Below, piece by piece: positions 8,269-16,989 of a stretch of DNA of 64,000 nucleotides. Numbering within the stretch: the stretch's first letter is position 1; each line of letters starts with the position of its first letter. The DNA is from Halarchaeum grantii (lineage in GTDB: Archaea; Halobacteriota; Halobacteria; Halobacteriales; Halobacteriaceae): positions 124,001-188,000 of the forward strand of contig NZ_BMPF01000002.1 in the NCBI RefSeq assembly GCF_014647455.2, written 5' to 3'. Both the position numbers and the translations under genes were made by a program. The notes under the pieces were generated by a model. It worked only from the letters and a program-made list of their open reading frames with translations, was not told where the DNA came from and ran no database searches.

Positions 8269-9774
8269 TCAGTACGACTGCGCGAAGTAGGCCGTCTCGA
8301 CCGCCGGTTCACCACAGACCGTACAGTCGTCACCCGCCTCGTGAATCGCCTCCGCGCGGTGGTCGTTCGCGCGGTGCTCGCCCGCCGCGTCGGACTCCTC
8401 GAGCGGGACCGCGACGATCTCCGCGTGGACCTTCTCCTTGATCGCCTCCTCGCAGGCCTCGTCGCCACACCACGGCGTGCGAACGTAGCCGCCGTGCTGG
8501 CCGATGGTCCCCATGATCTCCTCGGGGCTGTCGGCCTCCCGAACGTTCTCCTCGAGGGTCTCCTCGGCGGCCGCGTAGAGCTTCGCGAACACCGTATCGA
8601 GGTGGTCCTCGACGTCCTCGACGAGCGTCGCCCGGTCCGTCGTCTCCTGCTCGCCGTCGGGGCGGTGGACGGCCGTGACCTCCTCGTCTTCGACCTCGTT
8701 CGGGCCGATTTCGAGGCGGAGGGGGACACCCTTCAGCTCCCACTCGTTGTACTTGAACCCGGGGTTGCGCCCGTCGCGGTCGTCGAGGTGGACGCGAACC
8801 CCCGCCTCCTCGAGTTCGGCGGCGATTTCGGCCGAGTACTGGAGGACGTCCTCCTTCGTCTCCTCCTGCCAGATGGGGACGATGACGACCTGCTCGGGCG
8901 CGACCGTCGGCGGCAGCACGAGCCCCTGGTCGTCGGAGTGCGTCATGATGAGCGCGCCGAGCGCGCGCCACGAGAGCCCCCACGACGTCGTGTGCGCGAC
9001 GCGCTCCTCCTCGTCCTCGTCGCTGAAGGTGAGGTCGAAGGCCTCCGCGAACGACTGGCCGAGGTAGTGGGAGGTCCCGCCCTGCACGCTCTTGCCGTCC
9101 GGCATCAGCGCCTCGACCGTCGTCGTGGTGTCCGCGCCCGGGAACTTGTCGTGGTCGGGCTTCGCGCCGCGCATCACCGGCATCGCGAAGACCTCCTCGT
9201 AGAGGCGCTGGTACTGGTCGAGGCGCGTCAGCGTCTCCTCCCACGCCTCGTCCTCGCTCTCGTGGGCGGTGTGGCCCTCCTGCCAGAGGAACTCCTTCGT
9301 GCGGAAGAACGGCTTCGTGTCCGTCGCCTCCCAGCGGACGACGCTACACCACTGGTTGAGTCTGAGGGGCAGGTCGCGGTGCGAGCGCACCCACTGCGCC
9401 ATGTAGGGCGCGATGATCGACTCGGAGGTCGGCCGGACGGCGAGGCGCTCCTCGAGCTCGTCGTGGCCGCCCTGCGTCACCCACGCGACCTCGGGGTCGA
9501 AGCCCTCGACGACGTCCTTCTCGCGTTCGAGGTAGCTCTCCGGGATGAACAGCGGGAAGTAGGCGTTGTCGACGCCGGTCTCGTCGAACCAGCCGTCGAG
9601 GTTCTCCTGCACGCTCTCCCAGAGGCTGTACCCGCGCGGGCGCGTGACGATGAACCCGCCCATCCCCTCGGGGCCGTAGCTCGCGAGTTCGGCCTTCTCG
9701 ACGACCTCGGCGTACCACTCGCCGGGGTTGTACTCCTTCTGCTCGGTGATGCCGAGCTCCTGGTCCTCGCTCAT
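8269..9774 (-). CDS. proS: Prolyl-tRNA synthetase (archaeal/eukaryotic type)
   Basis: A 501-residue class II synthetase that charges tRNA-Pro. Visible signatures: motif 1 region GFIVTRPRGYSLWESVQ, motif 2 RTKEFLWQEGHTAH, a motif 3 region after LGALIMTHSDDQGLVLPP, and an anticodon-binding domain. The C-terminal extension with CGDEACEEAI and CTVCG is the zinc-binding domain of the archaeal type, and the protein ends in aromatic Tyr as is common. The bacterial editing insertion is absent. The ATG at 9774 (MSEDQELGITEQ) is about 27 nt from a TATA-like box; an upstream in-frame ATG would add 22 unrelated residues. Confidence 0.96.
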   Translation of the reverse strand: MSEDQELGITEQKEYNPGEWYAEVVEKAELASYGPEGMGGFIVTRPRGYSLWESVQENLDGWFDETGVDNAYFPLFIPESYLEREKDVVEGFDPEVAWVTQGGHDELEERLAVRPTSESIIAPYMAQWVRSHRDLPLRLNQWCSVVRWEATDTKPFFRTKEFLWQEGHTAHESEDEAWEETLTRLDQYQRLYEEVFAMPVMRGAKPDHDKFPGADTTTTVEALMPDGKSVQGGTSHYLGQSFAEAFDLTFSDEDEEERVAHTTSWGLSWRALGALIMTHSDDQGLVLPPTVAPEQVVIVPIWQEETKEDVLQYSAEIAAELEEAGVRVHLDDRDGRNPGFKYNEWELKGVPLRLEIGPNEVEDEEVTAVHRPDGEQETTDRATLVEDVEDHLDTVFAKLYAAAEETLEENVREADSPEEIMGTIGQHGGYVRTPWCGDEACEEAIKEKVHAEIVAVPLEESDAAGEHRANDHRAEAIHEAGDDCTVCGEPAVETAYFAQSY

Positions 9775-9797
9775 GCCCCGAACGAGGCCGACAGCGG

Positions 9798-9805
9798 CCT
9801 TAAAT
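9798..9805 (-). promoter_or_regulatory. proS TATA-like box
   Basis: ATTTAAGG on the minus strand, centred about 27 nt before the proS ATG at 9774. It supports a leaderless mRNA and the shorter start. Confidence 0.6.
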
Positions 9806-9896
9806 CTCCTGAAGGGCGCCCGATATTCTGCCACGAACACAAAGGCTATCCGTGGAAGACAGGCTTAAGTGGCATGCGACCCCATACCATGATGTA

Positions 9897-10037
9897 ATGG
9901 GAGACACGAAACGCGGTCGCGAGCGGAAAGGGACGGGCAAGCGTCAGCAGCGTCGCGAGCGTGAAGTGTACCGTGAGCTCCGGGCGGACGAAGAGCCGCC
10001 GGAGCCCGAGAGCGCGGAACTCTCGATCGGCGACTAG
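9897..10037 (+). CDS. Small conserved basic/acidic protein, unknown function
   Basis: A 46-residue protein starting MGDTKRGRERKG. The N-terminal half is rich in Arg and Lys (KGTGKRQQRRERE), the C-terminal half in Glu and Asp, and it ends SAELSIGD. The composition suggests a short nucleic-acid-associated or disordered peptide. A CTTAAGT box about 21 nt upstream fits a promoter. The in-frame ATG at 9852 lies upstream of that box and would add 15 unrelated residues, so the later start is preferred. It runs divergently from proS. Coding is likely but not certain at this size. Confidence 0.6.
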   Translation: MGDTKRGRERKGTGKRQQRREREVYRELRADEEPPEPESAELSIGD

Positions 10038-10061
10038 TCCCGACCGCTACGGCCCTGCTTC

Positions 10062-10544
10062 TCATCCCTCCTCGAAGGGGTTCGGTCGCTCACGCCACTC
10101 CCACCCCGGGAGTCGCGTCTGGACGCCAGCCGCCAGCGCCGCGTCCAAGTCGTCGAGGCCCGCCCGCTCGCGGGTGTCCGCGACCGCCGCTACGTCCGCG
10201 TAGTGGAACGTCGCCTCCGCGAGCAGCCGGAGGGGTTGCTCGCCCGCGAGCACCCCAGCGAGTTCGCGGCCCAGTAGCTCGTCCACCACGAACCCCGGGT
10301 AGTCCTCGTGGACGTCGAGTTCGCGCAAGCACATCGCGAGGCCCGCGACGTTCACCGCGCGGTCGCCGTCCGCGAAGACGGCGTCGATGGCGTCCCGGTA
10401 CTCCCCGACCGTGATCGATGCCACCTCCGTGTCGAAGGCCGCGCCGAGCTCCGCGCGCACCGCGTTCACCACCGGTACCACGGCGTCCGCGCGCTCTCGG
10501 AGGCGGTCGTGCTCCTCGCGTACCGTCGCCGGCGTCACGTCCAT
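10062..10544 (-). CDS. Conserved hypothetical protein, 160 aa
   Basis: A predicted soluble, helix-rich acidic protein starting MDVTPATVREEHDRLRERA, with no signal peptide or membrane segment. The N-terminal 35 residues look like a coiled coil; the C-terminus is Trp/Pro-rich (RLPGWEWRERPNPFEEG). There are no recognisable catalytic motifs. Codon use and amino-acid composition are typical of the surrounding haloarchaeal genes, and the opposite-strand frames are clearly shadows. A TTTTATAA box 45-52 nt upstream may be its promoter. I do not recognise the family. Confidence 0.72.
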   Translation of the reverse strand: MDVTPATVREEHDRLRERADAVVPVVNAVRAELGAAFDTEVASITVGEYRDAIDAVFADGDRAVNVAGLAMCLRELDVHEDYPGFVVDELLGRELAGVLAGEQPLRLLAEATFHYADVAAVADTRERAGLDDLDAALAAGVQTRLPGWEWRERPNPFEEG

Positions 10545-10794
10545 ACGGTCGTCTCGCGCGGCCCAACGCCGTCTACCTTGCGAAGGTCTTTTATAACCGG
10601 ACGGGTATAGTGGCGAGTAAGCGGGTTTTCCACGACTGCTACCCCGCGGAGTCGCCGGACACCGCCCGACGACCCTCCGCTCTCACTACGATGACATCCC
10701 TCGGCCAGTCCCTGACGACTCGACGCGCGGCCGGTAGTGCGTTCCGCGACGTCGACGCCACGGGACGTTCCGACGAAGCCCGCCACGTTCCACT
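10545..10794. promoter_or_regulatory. Divergent promoter region and long 5' leader of fttA
   Basis: A 250-bp gap. Its only AT-rich element is TTTTATAA at 10589-10596. Read leftward it would give a leader of about 20 nt for the 160-aa gene; read rightward it would start fttA transcription near 10619, leaving a leader of about 176 nt. The 45 bases just before the fttA ATG have no TATA-like sequence. A 62-codon frame from GTG 10610 ends across the fttA ATG, but its composition does not look haloarchaeal. Confidence 0.5.
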
Positions 10795-12714
10795 ATGAGC
10801 TCCGTAGACAAACAACTCGAGGAACTCCAAGAGACGATCACAGACGAAGTACCGCCCGACATCTCCGTTACCGAGGTCAAGTACGAGGGCCCGGAACTCG
10901 TCGTCTACACCCGCGATCCGAAGAAGTTCGCGGAGAACGGCGACCTCATCCGACGCCTCGCCTCCAAACTCCGCAAACGCATCACCGTCCGGCCCGACCC
11001 GGACGTCCTCTCGCCGCCGCGCGACGCCCGCGAGGAGATCATGGACGTCGTCCCCGAGGACGCCGGCGTCAGCGACCTCGACTTCCACGAGGACACCGGC
11101 GAAGTCGTCATCGAGGCCAGCAAGCCGGGCATGGTCATCGGCCGCCACGGCTCGACGCTGCGCGAGATCACGCAGCGCGCCGGCTGGACGCCCGAAGTCG
11201 TCCGCACGCCCCCCATCGAGTCCTCCACCGTCCGAAACGTCCGAAACTTCCTGAAGACCGAGCGCGAGGACCGCCGCGATATACTGGAAAAAGTGGGCCG
11301 GCAGATCCACCGAGAGGAGATGACCGACGACGAGTACGTCCGCATCACCACGCTCGGCTGCTGTCGCGAGGTCGGGCGCGCGAGCTTCATCCTCAGCACG
11401 CCCGAGACGCGCATCCTCATCGACTGTGGGGACAAGCCCGGGAGCGAGGACGAGGTGCCCTACCTCCAGGTCTCCGAGGCGCTCGGCGCCGGCGCGAACA
11501 CCATCGACGCCGTCGTCCTCACGCACGCCCACCTCGACCACTCCGCGCTCATCCCGCTCCTCTTCAAGTACGGCTACGACGGCCCCATCTACTGCACGGA
11601 ACCCACCCGCGACCTGATGGGCCTGCTCACCCTCGACTACCTCAACGTCGCCTCGAAGGAGGGCCGAGCGCCGCCCTACGACTCCGAGATGGTTCGGGAG
11701 GCCATCAAGCACTGCATCACCCTCGAGTACGGCGACGTCACCGACATCGCGCCCGACGTCAAGCTCACGTTCCACAACGCCGGGCACATCCTCGGGAGCG
11801 CCGTCTCGCACTTCCACATCGGCGACGGCCTCTACAACGTCGCCTTCAGCGGCGACATCCACTACGAGGACACCCGCCTGTTCAACGGCGCCGTCAACGA
11901 CTTCCCGCGCGTCGAGACGCTCGTCCTCGAGTCCACCTACGGCGGTCGCAACGACTACCAGACCGACCAAGAGGACTCCGAGCGCAGACTCATCGAGGTC
12001 ATCAACGAGGCCTACGAGCGCGGCGGCAAGGTCGTCATCCCGGCGTTCGCCGTCGGGCGCTCGCAGGAACTCATGCTCGTTCTCGAGGAGGCGATGCGCA
12101 ACGACAAGATCCCGACCATGCCCATCCATCTTGATGGTATGATCTGGGAGGCCACCGCCATCCACACCACCTACCCCGAGTACCTCCGGGACGAGCTCCG
12201 CGACCGGATCTTCCACGAGGACGAGAACCCCTTCCTCGCCGAGCAGTTCAACCACATCGACGGCGGCGAGGACGAGCGCATGGACGTCGCCGAGGGCGAG
12301 GAGTGCATCATCCTCTCCACGTCCGGGATGGTCACCGGCGGCCCCATCATGTCGTGGCTCGAACATCTCGGCCCGCAGGAGGACAACCAGATGATCTTCG
12401 TCGGCTACCAGGCACAGGGTACCCTCGGCCGGCGCATCCAGTCCGGCTGGGACGAGATTCCCGTCGGCGGCTCCGGCGGGCGCACCCAGCACCTCGAGCT
12501 CAACATGGACGTCGCGACCGTCGACGGCTTCTCCGGTCACGCCGACCGTCAGGGCCTCGAGAACTTCGTGCGTACCATGAACCCGCGCCCCGAGAAAGTG
12601 CTGTGCGTCCACGGCGACGAGCGCTCCACGCAGGACCTCTCGAGCGCGCTCTACCACGACTACAACATGCGGACGTTCGCCCCGAAGAACCTCGAGACCT
12701 TCCGCTTCCTCTAG
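10795..12714 (+). CDS. fttA: FttA/aCPSF1, beta-CASP ribonuclease and archaeal transcription termination factor
   Basis: A 639-residue protein that cleaves nascent RNA near U-rich tracts and terminates archaeal transcription together with Spt4/5. Domains: N-terminal KH region about residues 1-150 (GMVIGRHGSTLREIT is the second KH loop), a metallo-beta-lactamase domain with DCGDKPG and the zinc motif THAHLDHS, an inserted beta-CASP domain (ESTYGGRNDY onward), and the C-terminal FSGHADRQGLENF and CVHGDERS motifs. Length matches the family. Its partner Spt5 is encoded 5 kb downstream on the other strand. The leader is unusually long for a haloarchaeal gene. Confidence 0.97.
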   Translation: MSSVDKQLEELQETITDEVPPDISVTEVKYEGPELVVYTRDPKKFAENGDLIRRLASKLRKRITVRPDPDVLSPPRDAREEIMDVVPEDAGVSDLDFHEDTGEVVIEASKPGMVIGRHGSTLREITQRAGWTPEVVRTPPIESSTVRNVRNFLKTEREDRRDILEKVGRQIHREEMTDDEYVRITTLGCCREVGRASFILSTPETRILIDCGDKPGSEDEVPYLQVSEALGAGANTIDAVVLTHAHLDHSALIPLLFKYGYDGPIYCTEPTRDLMGLLTLDYLNVASKEGRAPPYDSEMVREAIKHCITLEYGDVTDIAPDVKLTFHNAGHILGSAVSHFHIGDGLYNVAFSGDIHYEDTRLFNGAVNDFPRVETLVLESTYGGRNDYQTDQEDSERRLIEVINEAYERGGKVVIPAFAVGRSQELMLVLEEAMRNDKIPTMPIHLDGMIWEATAIHTTYPEYLRDELRDRIFHEDENPFLAEQFNHIDGGEDERMDVAEGEECIILSTSGMVTGGPIMSWLEHLGPQEDNQMIFVGYQAQGTLGRRIQSGWDEIPVGGSGGRTQHLELNMDVATVDGFSGHADRQGLENFVRTMNPRPEKVLCVHGDERSTQDLSSALYHDYNMRTFAPKNLETFRFL

Positions 12715-12783
12715 CGGTCGTCCCGCGAGCGGGCAGGGTGTGGAGCCGAACGGCTTACGTCGGCGGCGCCACCCACTCGACGT

Positions 12784-13143
12784 ATGGTCGGAAACGCGGA
12801 CCCCGAGGCGGCGCGTCGCTACTATGAGCTCGTCGACGACGAGGACTACGACGGCCTCGTCGGCCTCTTCAGCCCCGACGTCGTCTACGAGCGTCCCGGC
12901 CAGCCCCCCATCGAGGGGCTCTCGGAGCTCCGGGCGTTCTACGAGACGGGCCGACCGCTCTCGGAGGGCGAGCACACCGTTCACACGGTCGTCGCGGAGG
13001 GCGATACCGTCGCGGTCCGTGGCTCCTTCGAGGGCGTGCAGGACGGCGAGCGCGTCGCCTTCGGCTTCGCGGACTTCCACGAGTTCGACGACGAGGGCTT
13101 CATCATCCACCGACACACCTACACGGACCGCGACACGGTCTGA
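12784..13143 (+). CDS. NTF2-like / SnoaL-like small alpha+beta-barrel protein
   Basis: A 119-residue single-domain protein starting MVGNADPEAARRYYELVDDEDYDGLVGLFSPD, the standard opening of SnoaL-like NTF2-fold proteins: helices around Tyr-Tyr-x-Leu-Val followed by LFSPDVVYERPG. The later strands HTVHTVVAEGDTVAVRGSF and VAFGFADFHEFDDEGFI complete the cone-shaped fold. Members are isomerases, cyclases or binding proteins; the substrate cannot be inferred. A CTTACG box about 27 nt upstream supports the ATG. It is a single gene between fttA and the CinA-like gene. Confidence 0.85.
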   Translation: MVGNADPEAARRYYELVDDEDYDGLVGLFSPDVVYERPGQPPIEGLSELRAFYETGRPLSEGEHTVHTVVAEGDTVAVRGSFEGVQDGERVAFGFADFHEFDDEGFIIHRHTYTDRDTV

Positions 13144-13200
13144 GCGTCGCGACGCGGCGGACCCACAAACGCAATACCGCCGCCGCTTCTACGACACGGC

Positions 13201-13716
13201 ATGCGAGAGTACGCCGACGATCCGCCCGTGGAGGAACGCATCGGTGACGCGCTCCGGGAGGCGGGCGAGACCATCGCGACGACGGAGTCCTGTACGGGCG
13301 GGCTCGTCGGGTCGCTCCTCACGGACGTCCCCGGCTCCTCGGACTACTTCGACCGGACGTACGTCACGTACACGTACGACGCCAAGCTCGACACCGGCGT
13401 CTCCCGTGAGGCCCTCGACGCCCACGGTGCGGTGAGCGAACCCGTCGCGCGCGAGATGGCGCGCGCGGTCCGCGACGCCGCGGGGACGACGTGGGGAGTC
13501 TCGACGACGGGGATTGCCGGCCCGACCGGCGGGAGCGAGGCGAAACCAGTCGGCACCGTCTACATCGGCGTCGCGCACGCCGGTGCGTGGGATGCCGACG
13601 ACACCTACACGACCGTCGAGCGCTACGTCTTCGACGGCGACCGCCACGAGATAAAGGAGCAGATCGCGCGGCAGGCGCTCGTCGACGCCCTCGCGGCGAT
13701 GGAGGCACGCGAATGA
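13201..13716 (+). CDS. CinA C-terminal-domain protein, nicotinamide-nucleotide amidohydrolase family
   Basis: A 171-residue stand-alone CinA/PncC domain that would deamidate nicotinamide mononucleotide to nicotinate mononucleotide in the pyridine-nucleotide salvage cycle. Motifs: ATTESCTGGLVGSLLTDVPGSS, carrying the catalytic Ser/Thr-Cys region; TYDAKLDTGVSREALDAHGAVSEPVAREMA; and GIAGPTGGSEAKPVGTVYIG. All are standard for the family and length is normal. Its TGA overlaps the ATG of the next gene (ATGA), so the two are translationally coupled. An AATACC box lies about 27 nt upstream. Confidence 0.92.
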   Translation: MREYADDPPVEERIGDALREAGETIATTESCTGGLVGSLLTDVPGSSDYFDRTYVTYTYDAKLDTGVSREALDAHGAVSEPVAREMARAVRDAAGTTWGVSTTGIAGPTGGSEAKPVGTVYIGVAHAGAWDADDTYTTVERYVFDGDRHEIKEQIARQALVDALAAMEARE

Positions 13717-14219
13717 ACAAGAAGGACCACATCCTGAACGGTCTGCTGTTGGGAATCGGCCTCGGCTTCGTCCTCCACCCCGAGGGGAGCGTGCAGACGC
13801 TCGTCACGGTCGCCGCCGTCCTCGTGCCGGTCGTTCTCGGCGCGCTGTTCCCGGACATCGACACCGAGTTCGGCAAGCACCGCAAGACCCTGCACAACGT
13901 CTTCGTCGTCGCGCTCCTCTACGGCTACACCTACTTCCTCGGCAACCTCTACTGGGTGTGGATCGGCGTCCTCACGCACTTCGTCCTCGACGTCCTCGGC
14001 TCGAAGCGCGGCATCGCGCTCTTCTACCCGCTCTGGGACAAGGAGTTCGGCACGCCCGTCGGCGTCACGACGTCATCGCAGTACGCGACGGTCATCACCG
14101 TCGTCATCACGCTCGTCGAGCTCGTCGCGATCTACGCGCTCATCCACTACCTGCCGGGCGTCATCCCGAACGTGGACGTCGCCTCGCAGGTGCAGGGCCT
14201 CCAGACGCTCGTGGGCTAG
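13713..14219 (+). CDS. Membrane-bound metal-dependent hydrolase, YdjM/DUF457-like
   Basis: A 168-residue membrane protein starting MNKKDHILNG. Conserved polar residues sit among membrane helices in the pattern of the YdjM family: the His near residue 6 (KDHILNG), the FPDIDTEFGKHRKTLHN segment with Asp-x-Asp and two His, and LTHFVLDVLGSKRG. About four hydrophobic segments are visible. The family is annotated as metal-dependent hydrolases, sometimes linked to phospholipid metabolism, but real substrates are unknown. It overlaps the CinA-like gene by 4 nt at the start. At its end it shares CTAG with the convergent PHP gene, so both genes stop with TAG within the same four bases. Confidence 0.87.
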   Translation: MNKKDHILNGLLLGIGLGFVLHPEGSVQTLVTVAAVLVPVVLGALFPDIDTEFGKHRKTLHNVFVVALLYGYTYFLGNLYWVWIGVLTHFVLDVLGSKRGIALFYPLWDKEFGTPVGVTTSSQYATVITVVITLVELVAIYALIHYLPGVIPNVDVASQVQGLQTLVG

Positions 14220-14971
14220 TAGACGCGGACGTCCTCGAAGCGCCCCTCGTAGGCGATGTGCCGGGGGTGCGTGGGCTCCATGCCCGAGAGGAGCACGCGG
14301 TCGAGTTTCTTGTACGTGTTCTCGTAGGCGAGGTCGAGCGTTTCGAGGCGACAGCGCAGCGTGTGGCGCCACCCGCGTCGATGCTCGACGCGCCGAGGCG
14401 CGCCGGATCCGAGCGCGTCGAGGAGGTCGGCCTCGCTCCCGATGTCGCGCTCGAACGTCGTCCACACCTCCCCGATGGTCGCGCGCCGGTGAGCGTAACT
14501 CGACCCGAACGGCGGGAGGCCGTAGGCCTCGACGAGCTCGCGCGCGCGCTCGTTCTGCCACGGGAGGTGTTTCGGGTTGTAGACCTCGCCGCCGGCGAGC
14601 TGGTCGCCGTAGCGCTCGAACTCCGGTGCGCCGAGACTCACCGTCGCGAACTCCGGGTGCGGCGCGAGCACGGTGGCGTCCTGTCTGGCGAACTCCGCGA
14701 AGGCGCCCTCGAGCGTGATGAAGTCCGGGACGGGCTCGGTGAGGCCGAGCGCGAGGACGTGCCTGCGCTCCCGCCACGGGCCGGTGAACACCTCGCGGGC
14801 GGGCACGACGAGCAACTCGTCGTCGCTGAACGCCGCCGCGCGCTCGCGTATCTCGGGGAGACGCACGAAATGCGGCGCATACACGAGGACGTCGATGCCG
14901 CGCGCCTTCGCGCGCTCGGCGACGCCCTGATCGAGTATCTTCACGTGGGGGTCGACCCGTGTCTCCGTCAC
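14216..14971 (-). CDS. PHP-domain-associated metal-dependent phosphoesterase-like protein
   Basis: A 251-residue protein predicted to bind metals in a PHP-type barrel. The opening RVDPHVKILDQG and the strand ARGIDVLVYAPHF place Asp, His and Lys as in PHP proteins; LAPHPEFATVS adds another His pair and VYNPKHLPWQNERARELVEAYGLPPFGSSYAH is the C-terminal PHP segment. The start is the GTG at 14971, because the 42 residues further upstream read as non-coding-like basic sequence. Haloarchaeal members are uncharacterised; DNA-repair or nucleotide phosphatase roles are possible. Confidence 0.8.
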   Translation of the reverse strand: MTETRVDPHVKILDQGVAERAKARGIDVLVYAPHFVRLPEIRERAAAFSDDELLVVPAREVFTGPWRERRHVLALGLTEPVPDFITLEGAFAEFARQDATVLAPHPEFATVSLGAPEFERYGDQLAGGEVYNPKHLPWQNERARELVEAYGLPPFGSSYAHRRATIGEVWTTFERDIGSEADLLDALGSGAPRRVEHRRGWRHTLRCRLETLDLAYENTYKKLDRVLLSGMEPTHPRHIAYEGRFEDVRVY

Positions 14972-15074
14972 GCCCCGCGATAGGCGCGGCGGGGTTTTAG
15001 CGGTTGCAGTTTCGCGCGCCGCGACGGGCGTACCCGGACAAGCTTTATCGGGGCGCTCGCGGTACCGGACGCGT

Positions 15075-15494
15075 ATGCCCGGCTGGGAGTGCGCCATCGG
15101 CGACTGTGCGGCGACGTACGACGACGTGACGGACCTGCTCGCCCATCAGGTGGAGGGCCACGGTCGCCACGAGTGTCGCGTCTGTAACGCCGTCGTCCCC
15201 GAGGGGTTCTTCGCCATCGCGCACGCCTTCGACGCGCACACGCGAGCGGACTACGTGCGCGCGTACGACGCGGACGCGGACGACATCCGCGTTCGCGAGG
15301 ACGTGAAGGGCGCGGTCGAGGACGCCGTCGACGTCGCCGCCGTCCGCGAGCGCCTCGACCTCGACGCGCGCGAGGACGGCACCGGGGAAGCGGTTGAGGC
15401 CGACGAAGCGGACGACACGGACGGAGTGGTCGACACGGACGGGACGAACGACGCCGACGACACGGACGGGACGGATGGCGTGACGGACGCGTAA
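15075..15494 (+). CDS. Zinc-finger-like protein with long acidic tail
   Basis: A 139-residue protein. Residues 1-60 contain paired Cys and His suggesting two zinc sites: C(x4)C...H(x5)H (WECAIGDCAATY..LLAHQVEGH) and HECRVCNAV..AHAFDAH. From about residue 98 the tail is nearly all Asp, Thr, Glu and Gly with an imperfect repeat (DDTDG, VDTDG, NDADDTDG, TDG). Probably a nucleic-acid or protein adaptor of haloarchaea; no function can be assigned. A GCTTTATC box about 29 nt upstream supports a leaderless start at the ATG. Confidence 0.75.
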   Translation: MPGWECAIGDCAATYDDVTDLLAHQVEGHGRHECRVCNAVVPEGFFAIAHAFDAHTRADYVRAYDADADDIRVREDVKGAVEDAVDVAAVRERLDLDAREDGTGEAVEADEADDTDGVVDTDGTNDADDTDGTDGVTDA

Positions 15495-15537
15495 TCGGCC
15501 GGACGGTTTTTCCGGCTCGGCGCCGCACCCGTCGAGT

Positions 15538-15813
15538 ATGACCGAGGAGTGGCGGACGGAGGCCGTCGAGGCTGTCCTGCGCGTCCTCGCACAGACCGGG
15601 CTCGGCGTCTCCCCGGGCGGTATCGCCGCGAACATCGAGCGGCTCCTCCGGGAGGACGTCGACGTCGCGGCCGTCGAGGACGCGCTCGAACGACTGGCCG
15701 ACCGGAACATGGTGAAGTCGCTCGACGCGGGCGACTACTACCGCCTCACCGAGCGCGGCCGCGAGTACGCGACGGCCGAGTTCGGCGACGACGTCTTCGG
15801 CTACATCGACTGA
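15538..15813 (+). CDS. Winged-helix DNA-binding protein
   Basis: A 91-residue protein predicted to be a single winged helix-turn-helix: helix 1 TEAVEAVLRVLAQTG, turn and recognition helix in VAAVEDALERLADRNMVKSL, and the wing DAGDYYRLTERGREYATAEFG. It has no effector domain, so it resembles small haloarchaeal PadR/MarR-like regulators. A GTTTTTCC box about 27 nt before the ATG supports a leaderless start. It sits between the zinc-finger protein and a dehydrogenase, both on the same strand, and might regulate one of them. Confidence 0.82.
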   Translation: MTEEWRTEAVEAVLRVLAQTGLGVSPGGIAANIERLLREDVDVAAVEDALERLADRNMVKSLDAGDYYRLTERGREYATAEFGDDVFGYID

Positions 15814-15865
15814 TGGGGTCCGCGACGCGAACGCCTATGGTCCGTGGGCGTCCTGAACGCACACG

Positions 15866-16966
15866 ATGACGTCCACTACGGGACGCCTCGCCTACCTCCG
15901 GGACGAGCAGTCCGTCGAGATTCGGGAGTATCCGGTGCCCGACCCCGAACCGGGCGCGCTCGTCACCGAGGTCGTGCAGGCGAACGTCTGCGGCTCCGAG
16001 CTCCACATCTGGAAGGGGATCCACCCCGTCCTCGACCGGATGGTCCTCGGCCACGAAGCGCTCTGTCGCGTCACCGACGTCGGCGACGGCGTCGAGACCG
16101 ACTACGCGGGCGAGCCCATCGAAGAGGGCGACCTCATCGCCCCGACGTACTTCGTCGCCTGCGGGAAGTGCGAGTACTGCGGGCGCGGGGAGTTCCGCTC
16201 CTGCGAGAACGCCCTCCAGCACTGGCTCGAGCACCCCGACGAGTTCCCGCACTTCCACGGGACGTTCGCGACGCACTACTACGTCCACCCCGAGCAGCAC
16301 TTCTACAAGGTCCCCGAGAACATCCCGGACGGCGTCGCGGCGGCGGCGAACTGCGCGCTCACGCAGGTGCTCTTCGGCCTCGACGAGGTCGGCCTCTCCT
16401 ACGGCGAGACGGTCGTGATTCAGGGCGGCGGCGGCCTCGGGCAGAACGCCATCGCCGTCGCGAACGAGTACGGCGCGGAGACCATCCTCGTCGAGGGCGT
16501 CGACGAGCGCATCGAGCGCGCCCGGTCGTTCGGCGTCGACCACGTCGTGGACTTCCGCGAGTACGACACCGTGGAGGCGCGCGGCGAGCGCGTCGCCGAG
16601 CTCACGGACGGGCGCGGCGCGGACGTCGGCGTCGAGGTCGCGGGCGTCCCGGACGCCTTCGCGGAGGGGCCACACCTCCTCCGCGACGGCGCGCGCTACC
16701 TCGAAATCGGCAACATCACGCCCGGTCGGACCGCCGAAATCGACCCCGCGCTCTTCACCCGGAAGAACATCGAGGTGACGCCGACGATGCGCTACGACCC
16801 GTGGTACCTGAAGAAGGGCCTCGAATTCCTCTCGCGCACCGTCGAGAAATACCCCTACGACGACCTCATCGACGCCGAGTTCGACCTCGTGGACACACAG
16901 ACCGCACTCGAGCAGTCCGACGCCCGCGAGATTACGCGCGCGTCGCTCGTTCCACACGAGCACTGA
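15866..16966 (+). CDS. Zinc-binding medium-chain alcohol dehydrogenase-family protein
   Basis: A 366-residue MDR enzyme. The catalytic zinc ligands are Cys in NVCGSELHIW and His-Glu in GHEAL. The structural zinc Cys set is ACGKCEYCGRGEFRSC, four Cys with family spacing. The Rossmann motif is QGGGGLGQNAIAVA, followed by an Asp-poor turn ILVEGVDERIERA. It oxidises or reduces an alcohol, polyol or sugar with NAD(P). The substrate is unknown; the long loop before residue 130 (HWLEHPDEFPHFHGTFATHYYV) is typical of a haloarchaeal/actinobacterial subgroup. A CCTATGG box lies about 28 nt upstream. Confidence 0.9.
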   Translation: MTSTTGRLAYLRDEQSVEIREYPVPDPEPGALVTEVVQANVCGSELHIWKGIHPVLDRMVLGHEALCRVTDVGDGVETDYAGEPIEEGDLIAPTYFVACGKCEYCGRGEFRSCENALQHWLEHPDEFPHFHGTFATHYYVHPEQHFYKVPENIPDGVAAAANCALTQVLFGLDEVGLSYGETVVIQGGGGLGQNAIAVANEYGAETILVEGVDERIERARSFGVDHVVDFREYDTVEARGERVAELTDGRGADVGVEVAGVPDAFAEGPHLLRDGARYLEIGNITPGRTAEIDPALFTRKNIEVTPTMRYDPWYLKKGLEFLSRTVEKYPYDDLIDAEFDLVDTQTALEQSDAREITRASLVPHEH

Positions 16967-16989
16967 CGGGATGCGACCCCGCCGCCGGA

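Noticed and set aside
10610-10798. 62-codon frame in the fttA leader, ending across the fttA start
   Set aside because: Starts with GTG upstream of the predicted transcription start, has Cys/His/Arg-rich composition unlike neighbouring proteins, and no known motif; kept only as leader sequence.
10639-13116. 825-codon minus-strand frame opposite fttA
   Set aside because: Shadow of fttA and its neighbour; no family motif.
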